Shown here piece by piece: positions 35,184-43,581 of a stretch of DNA of 64,000 nucleotides. Position 1 is the stretch's first letter, and each line of letters opens with the position of its first letter. This stretch comes from G963677445 sp963678275 (lineage in GTDB: Bacteria > Bacteroidota > Ignavibacteria > Ignavibacteriales > Melioribacteraceae). Both the position numbers and the translations under genes were made by a program. The stretch covers positions 3,100,001 through 3,164,000 of the forward strand of contig OY782765.1 of the NCBI GenBank assembly GCA_963678275.1, read 5' to 3'. Under the pieces are notes generated by a model. The model saw only the letters and a list, made by a program, of their open reading frames with translations, had not been told where the DNA came from and made no database searches.

Positions 35184-36181
35184 CAGAAATTAAAGTTTAC
35201 TCCAACAATATGGCTGTCGTATGCCGAATAGGGTTCAATGATAAACGCGTAGTCAATCCCGGCAATTCCGTAGCCTGTTTCATGTTTAAATGTAAATCCG
35301 AATGAAGGCCTCGCCGGAACATCACTGTTTTTGATATCCCATTTATCGACACCTCCACGTAAATACAAGTTATCAAAAATATTATATTCTGCGCCGAATC
35401 TCAAGTAATTAGTGCCCGCGTTGCTGTTTTCAAACTCAGCCGATACAATAAAATCATAAGAATAACTTATCCACGACACTCCTATTTTCTTTGAAACCGG
35501 AAATTTATCCTCGCTGTTGTTTCCTTCCTGCCCGTAAAGATCGGTTGTATCCCATTTATATTTACTGTTAAGATCGCTTAATACGGCAGATATTGTCAGG
35601 TTGTCATTAACTGTATAAAGCGCTCCGATATCAAAACCAAGACCTGTGGAAGTTATATCCTCATAAAGGCTGTAATAATAAAACCTGATCATCACACCAA
35701 AGGCCAGCTTATCGGAAAACCGGTTGGAAAGAGCGAGGTAAGCCAGGTTTTCAGATGTGGAGAGCTCTCCTGTAGGCATACCCTGGTTATCACGTCCGTC
35801 AATTTTTCCCACACCTGAATTTATAATACCGACACTGAAGCCGGCAATCGATTTTCTCTTCTGTTTTCCTGTTACACTGTCAATCTTTCCGCCGAAAACA
35901 AATTTTCTCGTAAAACTGAGAAAATTAAGCGACCGGTCGAGCGAAAGGAAAGAGTAGGAAGTCTGGAATGAATTTCCTTCCTGAAAAGGACTGAGCGCCG
36001 GATTATAAAATGGAGATATATTGTCGGTCACAATCGAAGAAACCGCGTTACCCATACCCATACTTCTGGCTCCGAAACCCATTCTCGCAAAGGCGCCCGG
36101 CCGGCCGGCGATTTTACTGAACTCCGGCTGGGCATTGATTATAATTGTCGCTGCGAACAGAAAAAATATTATTCTTTTCAA
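35183..36181 (-). CDS. PorV/PorQ-family outer-membrane protein
   Basis: A 332-residue paralogue of the 33627 gene. The signal peptide is KRIIFFLFAATIIINAQ. The family signature is visible as GAFARMGFGARSMGMGNAVSS and ISPFYNPALSPFQEGNSF. It ends in a typical C-terminal barrel strand (HIVGVNFNF). The gap to the upstream Asp-box gene is 18 bp and the downstream lipoprotein shares its terminal base, so translation is coupled. Two PorV-like proteins within one operon suggest they are not interchangeable. Confidence 0.87.
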   Translation of the reverse strand: MKRIIFFLFAATIIINAQPEFSKIAGRPGAFARMGFGARSMGMGNAVSSIVTDNISPFYNPALSPFQEGNSFQTSYSFLSLDRSLNFLSFTRKFVFGGKIDSVTGKQKRKSIAGFSVGIINSGVGKIDGRDNQGMPTGELSTSENLAYLALSNRFSDKLAFGVMIRFYYYSLYEDITSTGLGFDIGALYTVNDNLTISAVLSDLNSKYKWDTTDLYGQEGNNSEDKFPVSKKIGVSWISYSYDFIVSAEFENSNAGTNYLRFGAEYNIFDNLYLRGGVDKWDIKNSDVPARPSFGFTFKHETGYGIAGIDYAFIIEPYSAYDSHIVGVNFNF

Positions 36182-36199
36182 CTTTATACCTCAAACTTT

Positions 36200-37801
36200 T
36201 TACATCAATACCATAATTTTACCGAAGACCGGCTCATCCTCATCGACATCTATCCTGTAAAAATAGACGCCATTGGGAACAATACCACCCGACTCGTCAC
36301 GTCCGTCCCAGATCTCAAGGCGCTCCTGCCCCCCGTCCCTCGGCGCTTTCTGGATGAGGGTTCTCACAAGATTCATCCCGAAATCCATTATCCTGATTGT
36401 TACATCTGCCGATGCCTGATCAAACTTATATTTAATTCTCGTATATTCATCATCCGGTGAAAAGGGATTAGGGAAGGCATAACTTTCTGATACCGAGGGT
36501 AAAACAGGAGATGAGGTCAGCACTTTCCACTCACCTGTCCAGATTCCTGTTGATTCTTTCAGCAGACCCAGGCCGTCAATAGCGCTGCCAATCCAGATAT
36601 AATTGCTTCCCCGGTATTTCTGGTACATTACCGAATAAAACTTTTTGCTGACCATGGGAATCAACGTAACATCATCCACAATGTTCTGGGGAGTTATCCA
36701 TGTAGCCGGGTTATTGCCCTCCTCTGTCGTACGGAAAAGTCCGTTATCGGTTGAGGCCATAACCTGGGCTGTTTCAAGCCCTGAAATATTGTATTTCCTG
36801 AAGCCGAAATTATGAGCTTTTTCACCACGAAGATATACCTTCCAGTTCTCACCGCCATCGAAACTCGCGCTGACGCCGTAATATTCCGAGGCGCCTTCGG
36901 CTTTCCACGTCGCAGCCCATATCGATTCATCCCACTGATTATAAGCCATGGCGGTAACAAAATTGCCCGATATAGCGTAATCCTGGTTCAGATGATTAAA
37001 CTTCTTCCAGGTTATATCACCGGTCTGACTATCAATAAATCCTTTATTAATACCCCCCGCGGTTCCGACAAGCAATGTCGAGTCATTCATGGCAACAACT
37101 GAAAACACCCTGTGGTTAAGATAATTTTCATCTCCGAATGCTCCCGCTACAGGCTGAAGAGCGAATGAATAACTGCTGTCGGGATACAATTCATTCAGAT
37201 AATCAGGCGGAAGAACAACTCTCTCCCAGCTTAGTCCCATATCTGTTGATTTTCTTAAGCCACCCGCGAATGTGGTTATCCAGATTGTTCCCGGGGTAAG
37301 AGCAATATCATAAGTAATATTATTTATCTCCACGGTTACCGGAAGCGCGCGCAGAGTATTCACTCCGTATATAACAGAAGAATCACCCGGCTCATCCACC
37401 GGCTGCGGAACACTCTGCCAGCTTTCACCATTATCGGTTGTATATTTCAGCCCGCTTCCTTCAGGAAGTGTTGAACCATCTTTTTCGGTGCTGTGACCCG
37501 TGGCGGCATAAAAGACACCGTTATAATAACCTATGGCCGGAATGGATTCCTCTCCGAAAGCGCTGGTTCCATAATAATTCCGCCAGGTTTCTCCTCCGTC
37601 CGTTGAGCGGCTGACTCCCCTTGTCGTTCCAAGCCAGACCGTGTCATCCTCAACCACAATATCAAGTATTGAATTGCCAAGCGGATTCGTGTCTGTGATC
37701 TTGGAAAGTTTATCTTTATTAATTTCAAAATTTTCCGGAGCTATCTGGGCCAGCAGAGTCAGAACCGGAAAAAGTAATATTATTATTGTCAGTTTTTTCA
37801 T
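36200..37801 (-). CDS. Secreted Asp-box protein with FlgD-like/T9SS C-terminus
   Basis: A 533-residue exported protein. The signal peptide is KKLTIIILLFPVLTLLAQ. Asp-box motifs SRSTDGGETW, TTDNGESW, KSTDMGLSW and SFDGGENW point to a beta-propeller. The last ~90 residues (FPNPFSPDDEYTRIKYKF ... LEIWDGRDESGGIVPNGVYFYRI) are a FlgD-like/T9SS sorting domain. The ATG overlaps the stop of the upstream lipoprotein gene by 4 bp. It is the likely cargo of the operon, exported through T9SS with the PorV-like proteins as helpers. No catalytic residues were identified. Confidence 0.85.
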   Translation of the reverse strand: MKKLTIIILLFPVLTLLAQIAPENFEINKDKLSKITDTNPLGNSILDIVVEDDTVWLGTTRGVSRSTDGGETWRNYYGTSAFGEESIPAIGYYNGVFYAATGHSTEKDGSTLPEGSGLKYTTDNGESWQSVPQPVDEPGDSSVIYGVNTLRALPVTVEINNITYDIALTPGTIWITTFAGGLRKSTDMGLSWERVVLPPDYLNELYPDSSYSFALQPVAGAFGDENYLNHRVFSVVAMNDSTLLVGTAGGINKGFIDSQTGDITWKKFNHLNQDYAISGNFVTAMAYNQWDESIWAATWKAEGASEYYGVSASFDGGENWKVYLRGEKAHNFGFRKYNISGLETAQVMASTDNGLFRTTEEGNNPATWITPQNIVDDVTLIPMVSKKFYSVMYQKYRGSNYIWIGSAIDGLGLLKESTGIWTGEWKVLTSSPVLPSVSESYAFPNPFSPDDEYTRIKYKFDQASADVTIRIMDFGMNLVRTLIQKAPRDGGQERLEIWDGRDESGGIVPNGVYFYRIDVDEDEPVFGKIMVLM

Positions 37802-38604
37802 TGTACCGTAACATTTTTAATGATTTTATTACTTTTAAATTTCCTTCTGTCCTGGGCCTGGAACTCAAATCTCCATTCCCCCGAGACCGCGGTTGACGCG
37901 AATGAATTTTTGAATGTAAATGTGCCATCCCCGGCGGTTTCATCTCCGTAAACATCCATATTTCCGTTATCATCCATAAAGAAATAGGGCAGTCCGGTTC
38001 GTCCGTCGGTGACCACAGTGCCATTTGGCCTGTAGAGTTCAAACCACACTCCGGCAATATCTTCATAGCCATTTTCATCCGATGCGTCCACGCTGAAAAC
38101 AAATGTGGAATCAGTATAGATAATATCCTGCATCACCAGGTTTGAAATCACGGGAGCTATATTATCTTTACCGTTATCATAAAACATCGTATGGGAAGCG
38201 GCCAGCGAGCTTTGCCCCGATATGGTTTCAATTCTCCAGGTTATCTCATAATCCCCCACAGGAAATTCCCGTGAGAAATCAGCGTTGCCTGAAAAGATAT
38301 TATCACCGGCAGTTCTGTCTCCATTTTCTTCACTGCCATCATCTGACATTTCGATTCCCGATAATATATTTTCTCCATCATCAACAAGTGTAGCGTCGAA
38401 CCATATTTTTGAGATCAGTTCCCCGTTATCAACTTCCAATGTGGCAGCGAATGTTGAATCATCTTCCGTAAAATATAATGTGTCCGGCGCGAAAACCCAC
38501 TTTATTCTGTATGCCGAGCTTTCCGGCTGCAGGGTTTCATCATCAATACTGTCACATGCTGTAAAAAGCAGCAATGTTATAAAAAATGCTGTAATTAATT
38601 TCAT
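37798..38604 (-). CDS. Lipoprotein with Ig-like domains, first gene of the operon
   Basis: A 268-residue lipoprotein. The start is set at 38604 (MKLITAFFITLLLFTAC), which gives a proper lipobox with Cys17; the longer frame to 38685 would bury the signal peptide. Two Ig/cadherin-like modules are suggested by repeats of the type DDGSEENGDRTAGDNIFSG and DDNGNMDVYGDETAGDGTF, acidic loops that look calcium-binding. Its stop overlaps the Asp-box gene by 4 bp. Being first, it probably carries the promoter; an inverted repeat at 38664-38729 lies just upstream. Confidence 0.8.
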   Translation of the reverse strand: MKLITAFFITLLLFTACDSIDDETLQPESSAYRIKWVFAPDTLYFTEDDSTFAATLEVDNGELISKIWFDATLVDDGENILSGIEMSDDGSEENGDRTAGDNIFSGNADFSREFPVGDYEITWRIETISGQSSLAASHTMFYDNGKDNIAPVISNLVMQDIIYTDSTFVFSVDASDENGYEDIAGVWFELYRPNGTVVTDGRTGLPYFFMDDNGNMDVYGDETAGDGTFTFKNSFASTAVSGEWRFEFQAQDRRKFKSNKIIKNVTVQ

Positions 38605-38663
38605 AGCGGCTTTGAATTTAATTATGAATTCCTCTTCAATAGGAGGGCTAATATTATTTTGCG

Positions 38664-38729
38664 TAGAAAATTTGCCTGAAAACAAATATCTTTCCGATTG
38701 TTATTAAATAAAAAGTAGCAAATTTTCTA
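38664..38729 (-). promoter_or_regulatory. 12 bp inverted repeat upstream of the PorV-type operon
   Basis: TAGAAAATTTGC (38664-38675) and GCAAATTTTCTA (38718-38729) are perfect inverted arms 42 bp apart, starting 60 bp upstream of the operon start codon. They could be two operator half-sites for one regulator or a leader hairpin. The rest of the 38605-39133 gap is AT-rich with no gene seen. Confidence 0.5.
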
Positions 38730-39133
38730 TATACTGTGCTCCGTTTTTTTCAAAAACAAAAATAGGCAAGAATGTATTTATTTGTCAAGGGATTAAAAAA
38801 TACATATCGGAAGGCAATTGTGAATTTATGGGAAGAAATTGAGAGTAATGTAATTGCTTTATCAAAGCAGGATAAAAGTATGGAAATCATAAATCGAATC
38901 TCATGTAAATCTAATGAATTCGGGCCGGATCAAAAAAATTAAACCGGAACAAAATCTCATTATTTTTTTTTAATTATATTGAGCAGATAAATAGAGGATA
39001 TCCGGCGCGGTCTCATTATCTCAGATTCCCTGTCGTGAGTTAATAATTTCTCCCCTGTTTGGCCGGCATAAAACCGGACGCGCTCACCCGATAATTAATG
39101 ATATATTAAGTTTTTCAGGACGGTATACTATTG

Positions 39134-39709
39134 ATGCAGGAAGAGAATTTAATCCGGCTTTTGCAAAAGGGGGATGAAAACTCTTTCAGGTTTGTTTATG
39201 ATCAAAACCAGAAAACGGTAATAAATATTTGTTACCGTTTTGTCGGTGACAGGGAAACTGCCGAAGATCTAACCCAGGATGTTTTTATTGAGGTTTTTCG
39301 GTCAGTTAAACATTTCAGGAAAGATGCTAAGCTTTCGACATGGATTTACAGAATTGCAACATCAAAATCAATTGATTATATTCGTTCCAGAAAATCAAAA
39401 AAACGTTTTGCTTTCCTTACAAGTATTAATGATGATGAAAAGATCAGAAATAGTCTTCCCGCTCCCGGTAATTTAAATCCTGAAAAAAAATTAACAGATA
39501 AGGAAACAAAGGAAATTTTATTTAAAACCATCAATTCTTTGCCTGAAAACCAGAGAATCGCGTTTACATTAAGCAAATATGACGAACTGAGTTATAAAGA
39601 AATAGCTGAAATAATGGAAACCACTCTTGCCTCGGTGGAATCACTTATTCACAGAGCCAAAAAGAATCTTGAAAAAAAATTGTTTAAATATTATAAAAAA
39701 ATCATCTGA
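39134..39709 (+). CDS. ECF-type RNA polymerase sigma factor
   Basis: A 191-residue extracytoplasmic-function sigma factor. Region 2 is clear (FRFVYDQNQKTVINICYRFVG, DLTQDVFIEVFRSV, LSTWIYRIATSKSIDYIR), as is region 4 (PENQRIAFTLSKYDELSYKEIAEIMETTLASVESLIHRAKKNL). Start at the ATG 39134; the TTG three bases earlier is equally possible given CAGGA about 10 bp upstream of it. It is the first gene of a three-gene operon with a membrane anti-sigma-like protein and a periplasmic sensor-like protein, an arrangement like cnrHYX. It probably drives its own operon on envelope or metal stress. Confidence 0.9.
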   Translation: MQEENLIRLLQKGDENSFRFVYDQNQKTVINICYRFVGDRETAEDLTQDVFIEVFRSVKHFRKDAKLSTWIYRIATSKSIDYIRSRKSKKRFAFLTSINDDEKIRNSLPAPGNLNPEKKLTDKETKEILFKTINSLPENQRIAFTLSKYDELSYKEIAEIMETTLASVESLIHRAKKNLEKKLFKYYKKII

Positions 39710-39757
39710 CGCGCCTGATTTGATTATTTATTTCGTCTAATCATTTAAGGATATAAA

Positions 39758-40105
39758 ATGATGAAAAACAGAGATAAAAAAATAGAAGAAAAGATTGAAA
39801 GGACTATAGGCATCTTTGATGATATGGAGAACATTGAAGCCGATCCTTTCCTGTTTACCAGGATCAAAGCCGGCCTGGAGGAGAAGGAAAATACCCGTGA
39901 AAATCTGTTCTTTTCATGGCTCCCTTCTCCACAAGCAGCCCTTATTGTCACACTTGTTGTTATTAACCTTTTTTCCCTGATTTTTTATCTTTCAGAAACC
40001 GGCAGCGCCACAAAAAGCACAGACACATTTGTCAACTCATTTACCGAAGAATATTTTCTTTCGGTTGATAATGACATTCTCAAAAACTTAAATGAAATTG
40101 ATTAG
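39758..40105 (+). CDS. Single-span membrane protein, probable anti-sigma factor
   Basis: A 115-residue protein with a charged cytoplasmic N-terminus (1-57), one transmembrane helix (about 59-79, AALIVTLVVINLFSLIFYL) and a short periplasmic tail. The cytoplasmic part contains IEADPFLFTRIKAGLEEKE, a pattern seen in small anti-sigma factors of Bacteroidota ECF operons. No zinc-binding HxxxCxxC motif is present. It lies 48 bp after the sigma factor and 3 bp before the sensor gene. The anti-sigma role is inferred from topology and gene order. Confidence 0.7.
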   Translation: MMKNRDKKIEEKIERTIGIFDDMENIEADPFLFTRIKAGLEEKENTRENLFFSWLPSPQAALIVTLVVINLFSLIFYLSETGSATKSTDTFVNSFTEEYFLSVDNDILKNLNEID

Positions 40106-40108
40106 ACA

Positions 40109-40699
40109 ATGGATTTTATTACAAAACAAAAAACAGCTTTCTGGCTGATCGTAATTCTGATTTTATTAAATGTTTCAACCCTTGTGGTTCTCATTTTAAA
40201 TCGTCAGAATCAGGGACCGCCGATGCCCCATGGTAAAATGCCCGGCGACAGAAACTTTTTCGAGAAACTTAACCTGAATCCCGAGCAGGAAAAAGCTTTT
40301 ACCAGTTACAAAGATGAATATTTTGATATGATCAAAACATTCAACAGCAAAATCAATAAGAAGAAGTATGAACTGCTCGAAAAGCTTTTTGTTACGGAGC
40401 CCGATGATAAAAAACTTGACAACATTGCAGATGAGCTTGGAGTATTAAACGCGGAATATGAAAAAGCCAGGTTCAGGCATATTCTTAAATTTAAAGCCAT
40501 ACTTTCGGAAGAACAGTTTCAACTGTTTAAGAATATAGTGGACAGGGCTTATAAACCAGGGCCCGGAATGATGGGTCATGGCGGCCCGCCCCCCGATTTC
40601 AGAAATAAACCGCCAGGCGATCGGCCTCCCGGACCACCGGATGACAATCGGGATTTTAATCATGACCATAAACCGCCTCAACCGCCTGATAAAAAATAA
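40109..40699 (+). CDS. Periplasmic CnrX/CpxP-like sensor, membrane-anchored
   Basis: A 196-residue protein with an N-terminal membrane anchor (about 9-31, AFWLIVILILLNVSTLVVLIL) and a helical periplasmic domain of the heavy-metal-resistance/Spy-CpxP type: FFEKLNLNPEQEKAFTSYKD, then FRHILKFKAILSEEQFQLF, equivalent to LTxxQ hairpins. The tail is rich in Pro, Gly, His and Asp (GPGMMGHGGPPP, HDHKPPQPP), a possible metal-binding segment. In CnrYXH-type systems such a protein senses metal and controls release of the sigma factor. Third gene of the operon; no terminator was recognised. Confidence 0.78.
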   Translation: MDFITKQKTAFWLIVILILLNVSTLVVLILNRQNQGPPMPHGKMPGDRNFFEKLNLNPEQEKAFTSYKDEYFDMIKTFNSKINKKKYELLEKLFVTEPDDKKLDNIADELGVLNAEYEKARFRHILKFKAILSEEQFQLFKNIVDRAYKPGPGMMGHGGPPPDFRNKPPGDRPPGPPDDNRDFNHDHKPPQPPDKK

Positions 40700-40990
40700 C
40701 TCACATGGGGCGATCAGAGAAAAAATCAGGAACAAGATTTTTTGAGCGGTTTTGAGGATTTTGTGTATAAGCGATTTGGCAGCCTTTTATCGACCTGAAT
40801 CTGCGAATTCTGTAATAAATTTTGCCATTTTGCGTGGAATTTAAATTCTTACGGACGACTCTTACTCGCTTTCTTTCTAACTTAAGCTCAACCGGAAAAC
40901 TCAAACATCGCCTGTGTCCCGCCAGCCCACGCCAACAAAAAATCCAGAAGGAGAAAATCCTTACTGCCTAATTTTTCCCAAGCGAGCTTG
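40700..40990. other. Non-coding gap before the insertion sequence
   Basis: Contains a CATTTTGCGTGGAATTTAAA repeat phrase (about 40822) and a CCCGCCAGCCC stretch. No gene seen. Confidence 0.5.
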
Positions 40991-41018
40991 AGGAAAACAC
41001 CCTTATGGGGAACATTTT

Positions 41019-42907
41019 CCTGACTTCAGACCCAAAGTATCCCAGAAGTTAGAAAACACAATAAAAACAGAGGAAAAATAAAAAACGGCCAATGTAGTGC
41101 CTAATATTACATTGCGCTTGACTTTCAGTCTATTTTTTTGTATATTATCTTCATGTTTATCAGAACAAAAACATCACCGAATAGCCCTAAAAAATCCGTT
41201 CAAATCGTTGAGTCGATTCGTAATGGCGCTAATGTCAGGCAAAAAATTGTACGCCATATCGGCACAGCTCTAAGTGATGATGAATTACAAAAATTAAAGG
41301 AACTGGCTGAATACGTAAAAGCAAAGCTTGAAACTGAAAGCCAGCCAAACTTGTTTGCCCCGGAAGAAATTGCTCAAATGGTAATTGAAGCAAGAAAAAC
41401 TAAGGATGACAACCCAATAAATGTTGACTTAAAAAAGCTAAGGGAGGAACAAAGGATTATCATTGGCATCCATGAGGTCTATGGTCAAATATATAATGAG
41501 CTTGGTTTTCAGTACACACTTGGCAGTCCTAAAAGAAAAGTATCTTCGAGCAGGAATTTATTTAATATAGTAATGGCCAGGATAGCCAATCCATCATCAA
41601 AAAGATCATCAGTCCGACAGTTGGAAAAAGACTTTGGCCAAAAGCTATCGTTAGACGGAGTATACAGAATGATGGATATGCTGGATGAAGAGAAAATAAA
41701 CAAAATACAAAAGCTATCATATGAAGCAGCCTCAGGAATAATAAAAGAAAGGATTGATGTAATATTCTATGATTGCACAACCCTGTATTTCGAAAGCTTC
41801 ACAGAAGATGAACTCAAGGAGAATGGATACAGCAAGGACATGAAGTTTAACCAGCCGCAAGTGTTGTTGGCACTTATTACAACAAGCGAAGGCTTTCCAG
41901 TCGGATATGAGGTCTATCCCGGTTCCTATTATGAGGGGAATACACTTGAATTGGCCATAGAGAAACTGGAAAAACAGTTTGAGGTAGGGAAGATAATATT
42001 TGTTGCAGACAGTGCGATGTTAAGCCAGACAAACCTTTCAAAACTTGAGGGAAAAGAAAAACAATATATAGTTGGCGCGCGGTTAAAAAACATGAGCGTC
42101 AAAATGCAGAATAAAATAACTGACCTGACAAATTATAAATCAACGGTTGATGATGAAAAGATGGCAGTATTTACCTTGGGAGAAAAAAAACGATTAATAG
42201 TAACATACAGTCCTAAACGTGCCGAAAAGGATCGCTATGACAGAGAAAAAGCGATAGAAAAGTTGAGAAAGAAACTGGAACGATCCTCAAACCCCTCTTC
42301 GTTGATAAGCAACTATGGATATAAGAAATTTCTTCAGATAGAAGGTGAGTCCAAAATAATAATAGATGAAGAAAAACTAGCTGAGTCGGCAAAATGGGAC
42401 GGATTGCATGGTGTTGTCACAAATGCAGAAGAACTAAACGAAAAAGAAGTAAGGGAGCAATATCAGAAACTATGGCAAATAGAGGAATGCTTCCGGATCA
42501 GTAAGCATGACTTAAGTCTACGTCCGATATACCACTGGACGCCCAAAAGGGTAAAAGCTCATATTGCGATATGTTTTATGGCGCTGGTATGTCTGAGGCA
42601 CCTTGAATATCGTGTCTTGAAACAGTATGAAAAGCTTTCTCCTGAAGTAATAAGAAATGAGTTGCTTCATGTTCAATGCAGTATTCTCAGAGACCAGTCA
42701 ACTCAAAAAAGGTATGCCATGCCTTCAATGGTAACGAAACATATAAGAAAAATCTATCAGGTAGTAGGGCTAAAGATAGATAGCGTTCCATATGAAATAT
42801 AGATAACTCCCTGAATGTGAAATCGGAAATATGAGAAATGTAGTGCCTATAAAAAACCTATGCCCTTTAATAACAATGAGTTACGCTGTTTTGGGTCGGA
42901 AGTCAGG
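41019..42907 (+). mobile_element. Intact IS1634-family insertion sequence with 28 bp target duplication
   Basis: The left end starts CCTGACTTCAGACCCAAA; the right end, read in reverse, starts CCTGACTTCCGACCCAAA, so the terminal inverted repeats match at 17 of 18 positions. Immediately outside are exact 28 bp direct repeats (40991-41018 and 42908-42935, beginning AGGAAAACACCC). A subterminal 13 bp direct repeat AATGTAGTGCCTA occurs at 41091 and 42838. Length is 1889 bp with one transposase gene. IS1634 is known for making long, variable-length target duplications, which fits. The perfect duplication suggests a recent insertion. Confidence 0.92.
41153..42802 (+). CDS. IS1634-family transposase
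   Basis: A 549-residue DDE transposase of the IS1634 (IS4-like) group. The N-terminal region has SVQIVESIRNGANVRQKIVRHIGTA, typical of the family. The catalytic core includes VIFYDCTTLYFES (first Asp), KIIFVADSAMLSQTN (second Asp) and the YREK-like region QLWQIEECFRISK with Glu; RYDREKAIEKLRKKL precedes the insertion domain. Start at ATG 41153; the upstream in-frame ATG at 41138 adds five hydrophobic residues. The frame is intact and the element has undamaged ends, so it may be active. Confidence 0.92.
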   Translation: MFIRTKTSPNSPKKSVQIVESIRNGANVRQKIVRHIGTALSDDELQKLKELAEYVKAKLETESQPNLFAPEEIAQMVIEARKTKDDNPINVDLKKLREEQRIIIGIHEVYGQIYNELGFQYTLGSPKRKVSSSRNLFNIVMARIANPSSKRSSVRQLEKDFGQKLSLDGVYRMMDMLDEEKINKIQKLSYEAASGIIKERIDVIFYDCTTLYFESFTEDELKENGYSKDMKFNQPQVLLALITTSEGFPVGYEVYPGSYYEGNTLELAIEKLEKQFEVGKIIFVADSAMLSQTNLSKLEGKEKQYIVGARLKNMSVKMQNKITDLTNYKSTVDDEKMAVFTLGEKKRLIVTYSPKRAEKDRYDREKAIEKLRKKLERSSNPSSLISNYGYKKFLQIEGESKIIIDEEKLAESAKWDGLHGVVTNAEELNEKEVREQYQKLWQIEECFRISKHDLSLRPIYHWTPKRVKAHIAICFMALVCLRHLEYRVLKQYEKLSPEVIRNELLHVQCSILRDQSTQKRYAMPSMVTKHIRKIYQVVGLKIDSVPYEI

Positions 42908-42935
42908 AGGAAAACACCCTTATGGGGAACATTTT

Positions 42936-43581
42936 TAAGCACATCCGAACAATCGGAATATCCCCCTTCGCCCCGACAGTCCTTTTGTCGGGAATGCCTG
43001 TGGCAGAGGGGGTGGATTCAAAGTGTTTTTCTTTGAAGACGGGGGAGGACTATCCTTGAGCTAACCAATAACTTTTCGTTTTCTGACTCTTTCAGCTTAT
43101 GGATTTTGAATCGCGGCCTGATTATCGGCAACATGTTATTAGCGGGCTTTTTGACAAATTTTGCTCCCTGGATTATCCTCAACATGTTGGCGGTAGTGTA
43201 TTGGTAAGAGCCTAATCCTTATCCCCCTTTTTCATTTTGAAAAATCACAGGTAAATCTAATTATGTTGATTGCTGACAGAATAATCAGCCGCATATTCAC
43301 TCCCCGGCCCCTCTCATAAAAAGAAGAGAGGGGGAGAGGAGCGCAAAACCCCTTCCATAAAATTTATGGCAGAGATTCCTGGTGGGGATTTTTTTTCACT
43401 GTGATATGCCTTTGAAATACCTGGGAGGAGAAACCGCAATAAAAGAGGCAAACATTCATTGCGGGTCTCCTCTTACAGGGAGCAGCACACATATACACTG
43501 ACCAACATATAGTCAGAAAGTAAAGGAACAATTGAGAGCTTAAAATTTATTTGTTTACCCCGATTTTCAGGGCTTTAATTT
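42936..43581. repeat. Non-coding stretch with degenerate cloverleaf and inverted repeat
   Basis: At 42961-43051 there is a 5'-truncated cloverleaf element: it keeps the right outer strand CGGGGGAGGACT (43040-43051), has arm 3 as TTCAAAG/CTTTGAA (43017-43037), and a rebuilt arm 2 containing CCCGACA/TGTCGGG. At about 43103-43217 is the inverted partner of the 32.13-32.24 kb repeat. Near 43312-43345 is a CCCCTCTC/GAGAGGGG hairpin, then AACCCC..GGGGATTTTTTTT at about 43347-43398. No gene seen. Confidence 0.75.

Noticed and set aside
41091..42850. 13 bp direct repeat AATGTAGTGCCTA as the target duplication of the IS1634 element
   Set aside because: Matching inverted repeats lie further out at 41019 and 42907, directly bordered by a perfect 28 bp direct repeat, so the 13 bp repeat is internal.
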